Source: Didymodactylos carnosus
Taxonomy: Eukaryota > Rotifera > Eurotatoria > Philodinida > Philodinidae
DNA length: 28,199 nucleotides
Reading direction: 5' to 3'
Assembly (NCBI GenBank): GCA_905250885.1
Contig: CAJNOQ010001828.1
Location: forward strand, 1 to 28,199
A program made the translations under genes and the position numbers. Numbering within the stretch: the stretch's first letter is position 1; the number at the start of each line of letters is the position of its first letter. Below, in pieces: positions 1-10,105 of this stretch. Under the pieces are notes generated by a model that saw only the letters and a list, made by a program, of their open reading frames with translations, was not told the origin of the DNA and ran no database searches.

Positions 1-600
1 AGGAAATTTTCAGAAAACGCTCAGGACAGCTCGTAAAGCATAATCGAGGACGAAAAAGGTGAATTTCAACCGAGCATTGTTTTAAGGTTTTTCAGAAACC
101 TTCTGAAAAACCTCAAAGCGTCAGTGTCCTGCTGGATCACTTTTTCGGGCGTGATCAATAATATATGATACCCTTTAAGTCTTTCCTGAAAGGTTTCTTG
201 ACTCAACATGAGATTTGATCGAGATATAAGGATTTTAATTTTTGATAGTAACAGGCGAAAAACCGTTTTTTCACAAAAATGCCTCTGGCGAAGTTATATT
301 CATTTTTACACAAAAGCAAATGTTGCCACTATGCTCAGCGTAGTCGATTACCTATATTCCATGGCATTTTGAGATTCCCAGAGATGCCTGCTCGGAGATA
401 GACACGTGCTCGGGAAAAGCGAGCTCTGTCCGAACGAAGATAGCTGGAGAGCCGGAACTTGCATAATTTTGTAGAGTAACGTTCGAACTATCTACACATG
501 CAAAAAAATTACTAACATTGTATGTTAGTTTTCTGAGAACGGAGCTGGTTTTCCAAGATCCTCTGGAAATCCGATCTTTGAAATTTTTTCAAAAGTTGTT
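1..600. other. AT-rich stretch without a recognised gene
   Basis: No reading frame here looks like protein. The only clear structure is a perfect 11-bp hairpin at 85-113 (arm AGGTTTTTCAG, 7-nt loop). The right part (from about 545) belongs to the dispersed repeat described next. Confidence 0.5.
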
Positions 601-695
601 TCCACTTGCGAAAAGTTCCGCTCAAGTCTTGGCTATCGAATAGCGAAAATCGCAGGTCTCTATCTCATTCCTATAAAAAGTTATTCAAAAAGAGT
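545..695 (+). repeat. Dispersed repeat, copy A
   Basis: The stretch holding GGTTTTCCAA, CGAAAATCGCA, TCTCTATCTCATTCCTAT and AAAAGTTATTC recurs in diverged form near 16300-16372 and 18820-18980. All three copies lie on the plus strand. The open frame starting at 606 runs through it, but the similar stretches elsewhere (SENRRSLSHSYKKL here, GENRMPYSYEKL at 18930) look like degraded remnants and not a host gene. Element class unknown. Confidence 0.5.
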
Positions 696-1096
696 CAGCC
701 GCACCATACTTTAGCGCCGATAGTAGTAAGAGTAGCTTTCTCCTATAATAAAGTCAAAAACGATAGTAACAATGTATTTTTTTGGTCAGATGAGAAGTTT
801 GCTTATGTAGCTAAAATGAAAAACTTTCAATATCCACTGTTTAGAAATTACAACAAATTGTTACGGCATGTTTTACATAAAATGCCCGCTCTTATGTTTA
901 AGTTACTTTTCGTTTTTTATCTGTTTGAGAATGCCAAAATTAATATAAAAGAAATTCAATAAAATAGTCACGAGGTTGTACGATATTGATCTTATTCAAG
1001 ATTGTTTTGAATAGTTGTACGAAATTAGAAAAAGTATGGCGATTGTTGAGTATTTGAATTATCGAAATGAAAAATTATAGTAAGAAATTAACAGTG

Positions 1097-1102
1097 TTTA
1101 TT
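1097..1102 (-). terminator. Polyadenylation signal of the Roco-TIR gene
   Basis: AATAAA on the minus strand about 100 nt past the TGA stop at 1202-1204, a usual distance for an animal 3' UTR. AATAAA is common in AT-rich DNA, so this is only a likely assignment. Confidence 0.45.
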
Positions 1103-1201
1103 GGTAAAAGAAAGAAATGTATCACAGATAGAGAAATAAATGCTTGATGCATAATAACAAAAAACAAATAATAAATTGAGATTACTTTTTTTATGAGACT
1201 T

Positions 1202-4200
1202 TCACATAATAGTACATGCTGCTGATTGTATCGTTGGCGTTGATGCAATTTTTTTATTATGTGGTGTTACCGTGTCGCTAACGAATGTGTCTTCTTTATC
1301 TTCGTTTGGAATTTGTTCCACTGGTGGTTTGAAATATGATGCGAGTTCATTGTTCATAACTAAAATTAAGAAAAGATTTATTTATTTTAATTGAAGATGG
1401 TTGAATCATACTTTTTTCGTTGAGCTGGTCGAGTGCTGTGATCATCATATTTTTTTCTTCATCTCGTTGACCGGTGTTAGATGCAACTGAATCAGTGACA
1501 AGTACAACGCGTGGCTGATGTAGATGCTCTTCACATAACCATAATATTTTGCCTGATGGCATTAAACACTGTTTTACACCACAAAATTTTTCTGCTTCAT
1601 CGAAATCCATTACCCATCGACGTAAGTAACCATAAGAATCTTTCAACGGCATGGCGGTTTTTGCATCCTAAACAACAAATAAATTATTTTTGAGAACGCG
1701 ACGTCTTTATATATATATGTCAGCGTCCATACTCCGATCCAGGCCTAGGCCAAATTGCAATCGGAGTTTGAACTAGTCTAAACTCCGATCGAAGTTTGAC
1801 CTGTAATTTTAGTAGTCCAAACTATGATCGGAGATTCGACTAGACCGATCTTGGTCGAAAGAAAAACTGCAGTCAAAAGTTACATTGGGCTAACTGTTCT
1901 AGTCCAAACCCTGATTGAACTTAGGCCAAACTCAGAGTGGACTAGACAAAACAGATATGAAACAGTAAAGTTATAATAGAAAAAGTAATATCATTGCTGT
2001 ACTGCGCGTGCATAACAAAAACCGCTTGTAGTAAACAAACTCTTGCTCTTGATCTGTCTTATTTCCTGTCATGGAATATAGTAAGGAGGAAATACCACTG
2101 ATAACAGCTTCAAAGCTTTTTGTTCGTAGTGCTTTCAATGGTGTCACTTGCTCATGCAAAGATGGTTGCAAAAATAATCAATGTGCGTGCAAGAAAAACA
2201 AGGTATTCTGTTCGACAAAATGTGATAAAGATCCAGCCATCTGCCTAAATCGAGAAAAATAAACAACTCTGTGCCTCAAACTTTTTGGTTGGATGTTCTC
2301 TTAATCTGTATTCAGTTAAGTATTTCTATTATAACTTTACTATTTCATATCTTTTTTGAAAAGTCGATATAAATACGAAGTTAGATCAGATTTTTTAAAA
2401 TATTTCATATCTATTTTGTCCAGTCCACTCTGAGTTTGGCCTGAGCAATTTTTAATCTTAGTTTGGCCTAGTTCAATCAGAGTTTGGACTAGAACAGTTA
2501 GTCGAATGGACGGCAATTTTTTCTTTCGACGGAGATTAGCCTAGTCGAATCTCCGACCATAGTTTGGACCACTGCAATTACAGGTCAAACTTCGATCGGA
2601 GTTTAGACTAGTTCAAACTCCGATTGAAATTTGATCTAGGCTGAGATTGGCCTGGATCGGAGTTTGAACGCCAGCGTATACTTATTTCTTCTACCTCGTT
2701 TAATTTTTCAAGTTCAACTTCACCATCGGATGTCATTATTTCCATTGGTAATTCACTATGTTTTAAAAATAACATTATTCTTGATAAATAGGATGATGAA
2801 TTTTGAATAATTGTTTTCTCAGCTTCAAATGGATGACCAACTGGATGCCAGTTTTCTTCATGTTCACATAATACTCTAATACATAGCTTTTTAATTACTT
2901 TTTCTGGTTGTGCATTTTTTCCATTTTGATCATCTTTCTCTGTCTCTGTCGTGGTTTCTGTTTCTGCTATTTTTTCTCTTTCATCGGTGCCCATTTTCTC
3001 TTCTTCTTCTTTTTGCTTATCACCAACAGTACCAAACTGAACACTTGTCAGCTAAAAACGAAATTGAATTTTAATGTCATAATAGGAAGTGGTTTTCGGT
3101 AAGATGGATGGATTCATTCATTGAGGAAAAGAAATATTTTTACAGGTTTTACTTACCTGTGTCCTTTGAACTTCTTGTGCAGTTTTTTCTTCTTTGCCAA
3201 CAAAATCCAATGCAAATAATCGAGGAAACGGCCGAACACTCATCGATTCAGCCATACTCATTGTCAAACGAAGAAATTTTCGTTGAGTTAATTCAAACAA
3301 CTCCTATATGAAAAAAAGATTTTCATTTCAACACACGTAAAAAATATAACATCCAAAATTCATACCTGATAAGCGGTTGTTGTATTTTCTTCGGCTTCGA
3401 TGTCAGCTTTGTTAGTTGATGTTAAAATTTTTGTTACAGCTGAACTTTGTCGTTTTGGTAGATTAATATCAACAAATTTATAAATATCTTCGAATGCTGT
3501 TGGATTTTCATACTGAAAATTAATTTGATCACATTTGCAACTACACATTCCAACTTCAGTTGTTCTAGAATAAATAAAGCAAACTCTTTTCTTTCTCTGC
3601 TGTTCATGTATAAGTTGATTGAAAATTACCTCCATTTATCTCCTAATCCAAATACAGCCAAAATGACTGGTAAACGTAATGTATTTTTTGCAAATAAAAA
3701 TTCATTTTTACATGTATCAGATTCTGTATATTCATCTGATACACATGCAATAAAAACTTTTGTATTTTTTAAACCTTGAACAATATCATGTAAAACACCG
3801 GATTTTCCTAATCGAGTTATATCCATCCATACAGATAATTGTCGTTGTTCAAGATAGTCTTTTAATGTTCTTGGATCACTCCAACCTAATGATGCATGAC
3901 TTGGTTTTGTTCCTGCAACAAATAACAGATCTCTAACTTCAGTCCATTAAGTGTTAAGTTGTTAACTTATATCTCTTCATTATTTTTGACTATGATTTAT
4001 GAACATCATGAATTTTAAAGAGTTAAGAGATTTCATGTGTCTACCTTTATTAACTGCGTCATGACTATTGGCCCAACAATAACTAATAAAAACGTCTGTT
4101 GGTTCATTTCGTACTTTTTCTAATGCATCTGATGAATGACCTTTATCAATACGTTCAAAAATTTCTTGCATTTTTGAATCATAACGTTTTTTTTCTTGCA

Positions 4201-7200
4201 TTTTAATATAGAGTACATCGGTTAACGAAATTCCCAACGGTGTTTCTTTCCATCGTTGATCTAAACCAAATACTATTGGTATGATAGGTTTTCGAAGAAA
4301 ATTTTGTATTGTTTTATAGGCATCATAGAGATTTTTATTATTTGCATTTAATACTAATTCGCTTGATATTCCAAATATTATAAAACGAGCTTCTTTAACA
4401 ATTAAAAAAGAATTTTCAATTTTGAATTCAGCCATTGAATCGGGCGACCAAATTTTTAAACCATGTTCTTTAAATTATAAAAGTACTTTATATTGTATTA
4501 AACTATAGAGATTCGTTAACTTACTCGTTAAATCATCTTTAATTTGTCTTGGATCGATCATAACTGATTTTTCCGCATCAGATGGAATATTATCAGGAGG
4601 ATAAAGATAAACAACATCAAAAGTCTATCAGAGAGAAAGGGAGATAGAGAAAGATGACAAAAAAACTGAAAAAAGTCTAATGAATAAAACAAATTATTTT
4701 TTAATAATAGTTGTCGTTTATAAATACATACCATGTTTTGTTTATAGGTTCTTAAATCTCGAACATTTTGCTCCAAATGTAAATCATAATTACTAAAATA
4801 GTATTGTAGCGAATTTGAGTATTATACCAGAAGATATTAGAGAAAAAGAAATATTTATTCAATGTTAAATGTCTAAAATCTGAACGCGAATGACCTACCT
4901 TCTATTAGTTGGTGGAATTAGTGCCTGTACTAGAAAAAAAATGAGAACAGCAAAGAGTAATACCGTAGTTTGTAGAGAGAATATTTATGCTTCACTTACA
5001 ATCCGTTACTGATGTAATGTGAAATAAATGATGACATTGAATAGATGGTGAATTAAGTTCAATTGCACGACGAACAAGAGTCGCTGAAAATTGCCAAGGA
5101 TCACTGGATTTCTAAAAGAAATATCACCTTCATCTCTGAAATTCATTTACATATCATCTTCTACTTGTTTGTACGCTATTCGAAATTGAAATAAAAAAAC
5201 TACCTGTTCAAGACAATCCGGACACGGAAACGCAATATCATAAGTAACTCCATAAAAAGATTCATTAACTAAGCCTAAAAAGTAAAGTAGAAACATAGAT
5301 GTTTCTTCGGTAAAATGAGAGTACAAGTAAGTGTTACCTTCGAAGACTTCGTGTATCATATACAAAATATTATCTGGACGTATTCCTTGAATTTTTGTTG
5401 TTATATGTTGATCATCTATTGTAATAACATTGTTAATGCGTAACGAGGTTCATGTTAAAGACAAGACAATATTTACCTGTTTTAACGATTACCGCTCGAT
5501 GATTATTTTTTATTAGTAATGATCCATATCTCCAAATTGTTGATTTATCAGAAAATTCAAACAGTCGAACTTGAGCACGATTGAATAAGCCAGCTAAAAA
5601 TATACAGATATTTTTTTTTCATTTTTTCATATAGATTATCCTTATTTATTAATATACCTGGTAAATAATCAAATGTATAAACAACTTTCATTTCTTTAAT
5701 ACCCGTATCCGTTAGATCATCATTCCATTCATACTGAAAAAAGAATGGAAATCAATGTTGAAGAAAGACTGTATATCAATGTTAACAATCGAACCTCTGG
5801 CTCTTCTTCTGGTAATAGACATGGGACGAGATTCATATATTGATCCGGTACAGGAAACGTTAAATCAAATGCTTCGGTCAATTTTAACATCCATGGATGC
5901 AAATTTGAATCATATTTTTCCCAAATAATTGACATATCCTTGTGAAACAATCGACCATCCTACAATTAATTAATTACAGCATCGTAAATGTTAAAGTAAT
6001 ATGGATAGTCTTTTCAGAGTAGTCCCTTGGGACTAAAATGGTTAAATTCTTCTGAGATCATAGAAGGTTACCTTATCACTAGAACTCGCTGTTTTAAGAG
6101 GTAGAAGAATATTTTCATCATTTTTAACTGTATTATTCCTTCAAAACGATAGAAGATGAGTTTTGACAGACAGACCCATTAATTCAACCCTCGGCAACAT
6201 CATTTGCTCTTCTTGAGCATAATAGACTTGAAATACTCCACATATCTTTCTTACATAGTCACGAACATCAAACTGAGAATATTGACTAAAACTAAGCAAA
6301 CTTCTGTTGTCTCAGTAATTGATGCCAAATAGATATCCGTCGATTAGCTACTACAGAAAAATGGAGCGTAATGGGCAATTTTGGTTGGAGATGCCAGCAT
6401 CAGAAATGTTTTGTGAATGACACTTTTTAATGCATCATTATCATTCAACAACTATTCGAAAACGAAACAAATGCAAAATTATGAAGTTTTTCAACAAAAT
6501 TGCCGTAAACGACTAGAGCGAAAAAAAATGTTAAATGAGATATTTTTCATGAAAAACCTATTGTTTGATATATGAAAATTTGTTAGCGTAGAAAATAAAA
6601 TTTCTAGAGAGATCTAAACGTAGTGAAATTTCGTAGTTTCGAGCTATAAACGTAAACCTCTATATTTCCGTCGAGTTGGTTGTAGAGTTTCACAAAATAC
6701 TACCTTAACAGGACTATCTTTGATTGAGACGATACAAGCCATAACATTAACAATCCATTGTGGATTAATAACAACAAAACGTTTCAAATGTTCTGATGGA
6801 AAATATTGCACAGAACCCAGATCATGTAGAAACTGCACGGCTTGTAATGTTTCGCTTGAATCAAAAATACCCGAATCTCTTGCAATATCTTCAATTTTAG
6901 TATATGGTAATATATCTTCTTGTGATTCAGCGATTAATATTTCAAAATTTAACCATGCTGTGGTAAAAAAATCAGAAAAAATGAATTTGTAATGTATAAT
7001 AATAGGTTGATCTTACCTTTCGGTATTTGTTCACCCATATATGGTAATGCTAATGATGTATTTATCAATGACTCAATAAATTCAGGTATATTCAAACCTG
7101 TTGTTGTGCTAACATTGAAAAATTGTACTATTTGAGGATAACGACGTCTATAATCATCTTGTCTTAAATCGAATCGACTCACCTATATATAGTAAGCCTA

Positions 7201-9130
7201 TTAGAAATATACATAGAAGTATTAAATAAGACAAGAGTCATACTTGGTCAGCGTGAGTACCAACAACAAATATCGGAGCACGTGGTGCATGACATGAAAT
7301 TGAGCTAAGCCAAAAATCTAAACCAGCATGCTCAGCACCCAAACGGATATTCCAAGCAAGAACATAAACAGCTTTTTTAGCTAGGAAAAACTTAAACAAA
7401 AAAAAATGACGACTATTGACCACTTTTTTTAGTGTTAGTTGAGTCCAAGTAACAAGACTGTGAGTCTGAATCATAAAGAAATGTGACTCGAGTCCAAGTC
7501 GTGATTTGGACTCTCGTGTTTTGGCATTAGATAGAGCAGTGGCTATGTAATAAAAAAATATATATACCTGATGTGTATGATAATAGACACTTTGCCCTAT
7601 CAAAGTAAAATTGTTGTATGAAACTACTAAGTAAGAAAGCTTTATTTACATACCAGCAAAATCCCAGACGGAAAATTCAAGTACATCGTCTTCTCCAGAA
7701 TCACCTCGAACTTCCCATTTTTTAATTTCAATACCGTCTGTCACTTCTGGTGGAGTTTCTGAACTATGCGCTAGAAAAGCTCTTACTAAACTTGTTTTAC
7801 CCGCTCCCCCTAATCCAACCATCATTAGTTTTGTTCGTTTACACGATGTAGATCCACTGACTAAACGTTGTAAAAATGCCATTGTTTTGTCATGTCCACG
7901 TCTAACTATTTCATTAGGAGGAGTTTTTAATGAATAACATCCGTTTAAATTCAGTTCTTTCAGTCGTAATAATCCCACTTGAGGACTCAGTGTTTCTAGT
8001 TCTATACAATAATTAAGATTTAACCATTCCAAATTCGTTAACGATTTTATTTCATCTGGAATATATTTGATTCCTTGATATTCAAGACTTAATGTTCGTA
8101 AATTTTGCAACTGAAATATGACTGGTGGAATACCAGATAAAGCAAATACATTCGTTGATTCACTGTCGTTTGTAGTTGTAATGAGTGGATCAGCAGGAGT
8201 ACGAGGAGAATTTACCGGTTTTATTGACTGAGTCGGTCGAAATCTTGAAATAAATTTGTATAAATGTGCATTTAATAGATTAAGTTCATCGGCATCAATG
8301 ACACCATTGATATCTTTATCATAGAATTGATAGGCTGATAAAATTTCCGTTGAATCCATATAGGATAGAAATGCTGCTTTAAATGAATCATATTTTACCA
8401 CTTCACCTTTACTTAGTCCCGTTGTTGCCGACCACCATGGTACACCGTTTGCATGAAGTTCTATTAATTTTTTACTTGTTACCTCTAGTTTATCGGGTAA
8501 AGTTGATAAAACACTATGAAGAAACTTCAATGATTTTAATTCGGATGAAAATCTCATTGAAGAACCAATATCATACAAACGTCCTAATTCATTAAATTCA
8601 ACAGAAGATAAATTTTTAACTGCAAAAAAATTTTTTGGTAATTTTTTTAAAGGATTTTTATTCAGGGATATTACTGTCAAATTTGGTAAACGACTAAAAT
8701 CAATATTAATTTCTTCTAAACTATTATTTGTTAAACGAATATAGATAAGATTGTTTAAATAATTTGAATTTTGATCATCCAATTTTAATTGTTTAATTTT
8801 AACATTTGTTATGATAATAAAACATAATGAATTAAATCGTTCAAAAAATGCATCATCTAATATAATTTTACTTTTATCAATACTTTCAGTATCATTCAAT
8901 TCCAAATAGAATATGATCGATTCATATTTTTCAACTAATTCCAAACGAGTTTTAATTGGTAGATCTGATATTGTTTTTGAATGTTGTGAACGAAATAAAT
9001 TACAATAATAACATTCACCTTTTGAACCAAATTGACATTCTCTTGTTTTTGCTTCACGCTCTTGACGACTTATTACAAAATTAATTGATACATTTTGTAC
9101 AAATTTCGATAAATTATCGTACAAATACAT
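1202..9130 (-). CDS. Roco-family protein: LRR, EF-hand, LRR, Roc, COR, TIR, TIR, CaaX-like end
   Basis: Exons read by hand on the minus strand: 9130-7654, 7596-7568, 7390-7244, 7182-7017, 6957-6704, 5959-5795, 5733-5658, 5593-5477, 5415-5338, 5274-5204, 5111-5000, 4929-4899, 4792-4732, 4624-4525, 4467-4045, 3912-3630, 3564-3366, 3303-3157, 3051-2695, 1667-1412, 1359-1202. All phases agree, giving about 1568 aa. Residues about 125-215 and 340-405 are leucine-rich repeats. 271-282 is a perfect EF-hand loop (DKDINGVIDADE). Roc has P-loop GLGGAGKT (439-446), DFAGQ (491-495) and THAD (547-550). COR spans about 605-880 and ends near CPDC. TIR 1 begins at about 929 (TFDVVYLYPP). TIR 2 begins at about 1084 (DVFISYCWA). 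The last residues are CTIM. Roco proteins are GTP-regulated dimeric scaffolds; TIR output would suggest innate signalling or NAD cleavage (inference). Start: M at 9130 is the first in-frame Met, but the frame stays open to an acceptor at 9165, so the N-terminus may extend upstream. Most introns are GT-AG; two acceptors are AAG (7391, 4468) and one donor is GTTCGA (5794). Confidence 0.85.
1714..2680. mobile_element. Long-inverted-repeat DNA element inside an intron
   Basis: Left arm about 1714-1983 and right arm about 2326-2680 are inverted copies. Outer ends read TATATGTCAGCG and TATACGCTGGCG, and both continue into CTCCGATCCAGGCC. The right arm carries about 60 extra bases bounded by repeats of GATATGAAATA. 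The arms contain many copies of short units such as CGGAGTTT and GTTTGGAC. A TA target duplication is possible but cannot be separated from the AT-rich flank. The element lies wholly in the intron 2694-1668 of the Roco-TIR gene. Without it that intron would be about 60 bp, like its neighbours. The middle holds a short cysteine-rich reading frame on the opposite strand. Probably a non-autonomous, foldback-type DNA transposon. Confidence 0.8.
2071..2262 (+). CDS. Short CXC-type cysteine-rich peptide within the intronic element
   Basis: A 63-residue frame, MEYSKEEIPL at the start and NREK at the end. Its core CSCKDGCKNNQCAC continues to FCSTKCDKD. The spacing C-x-C-x4-C-x4-C-x-C-x6-C-x3-C resembles one half of the CXC (tesmin/TSO1-like CRC) zinc-binding motif. 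Such motifs are also seen at the ends of some transposon proteins. It sits between the inverted arms, antisense to the host gene, so it is most likely the surviving tail of the element's former protein. Whether it is translated is unknown; no upstream exon was found. Confidence 0.4.
   Translation: MEYSKEEIPLITASKLFVRSAFNGVTCSCKDGCKNNQCACKKNKVFCSTKCDKDPAICLNREK
5960..6703 (-). other. Unusually long intron of the Roco-TIR gene with no recognised content
   Basis: Donor GTAGTATTTT follows SPVK; acceptor TTGTAG precedes DGRLFHKD. At 744 bp it is about ten times its neighbours. Unlike the other long introns I see no long inverted arms, only a 6-bp AGTCCC/GGGACT hairpin near 6027. It may hold an old, decayed insertion. 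Confidence 0.5.
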
Positions 9131-9584
9131 ATCCGAAAATGATACATCTCGTAGTGACGATTTGGCTAAAAAAACGAATCATAGACTAATTATCATCCGT
9201 TAAGAAATAAAACGCACTAGATCGTTTTTTGTATACCTACAAAATAATCGGTTGTAGAAAGTTCAGTTCGTCTTAAGAATCAGTGTTTCAAGAGAGATTT
9301 TTGGAAATTAGAGCATAGCTCAAATACAAACCAATTGTTTTTTCTGGAAAATTAATTCGCTAAAAATCGATATGAAATACTGTAAAATATTCATATGTAC
9401 CTTAGTTTACCCGCTTAATCTGTTTGTGTAAACTGCCGTGCTGCTAACCCAAAAATTGAGTAAAAGTTTTTTTCACGATATTTATACGTGGTTGGATACA
9501 GTTCGGCGAGCTGAGTACGAATGTGCGCGTTCTGGTCTTTCAGATTGGCTCTGTGAAGAGAAAATTTGAAACGACTCAAGACTG
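9131..9584. other. Spacer or putative intron upstream of the first sure Roco-TIR exon
   Basis: The exon holding M9130 can be extended in frame to an acceptor (TTTTTTTAG) at 9166-9168. That acceptor may receive a spliced leader, a 5' UTR exon, or the last exon of the neighbouring gene. A donor-like TTTTGTAG/GTATAC lies near 9230 on the minus strand, but no coding exon before it was found. Confidence 0.4.
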
Positions 9585-9815
9585 TTAATTTTTAAAAAAG
9601 AGCTAAATTTTTATTAAAACTGTTTTTTTGTCCGTTCATGTTGTTTTGAAGGTCTAAAAAGTGTATTATTTGAACTCAGCATATAAAACTGAGTCTAGAA
9701 ACATGGATTAATCCATGTTTCTAGACTCAGTTTTATACACTTTTGGACCTCCAAAACAACACGAACAGACAGAAAAACAGTTTTAATAAAAATTTAGCTC
9801 TTTTTTAAAAATTAA
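9585..9815. repeat. 231-bp near-perfect palindrome (foldback element)
   Basis: The two arms meet at ATGGATTAATCCAT (centre near 9711) and mirror each other out to TTAATTTTTAAAAAAG at 9585 and its complement ending at 9815. The only large asymmetry is about 15 extra bases in the left arm near 9666-9680. Single strands would fold into one long hairpin. It carries no reading frame. It lies between the two Roco-type genes, or inside an intron if they are one gene. Confidence 0.85.
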
Positions 9816-10105
9816 TAGTACGTATACTGTCTGTAGGCTAGAGTGTATGTATAATTTGCGGCATTTAATATTGATTTGTAGTGCATTATGCATTTTTTAA
9901 TATGTTGAGTTTCGAAAAATCAACCGGTTGGTTTGTAGCTCAAACTTCAACTATCTTAGTTTTTCAATGGTCTCTCATAAAACACTTCTTGAAACATTGA
10001 TTTTTTTTGAAAATGGTTTACTTATAATTATAGCATCGCTTAGGATAGTAGTGTCTTGTCTATATCTTTCTTTGCAATTTTTCTGAATGAAACATTTTAT
10101 AGCTT
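9816..10105. other. AT-rich spacer, nothing recognised
   Basis: No reading frame, repeat or clear canonical AATAAA on the minus strand for the upstream gene was seen. A weaker ATTAAA lies near 9864. Confidence 0.4.

Noticed and set aside
606..962. 118-residue open frame on the plus strand
   Set aside because: It starts without ATG, runs through a dispersed repeat and reads as low-complexity, Lys/Phe-rich sequence.
8383..8595. Plus-strand frame inside the Roco LRR exon
   Set aside because: It is the antisense shadow of the well-supported LRR coding exon.
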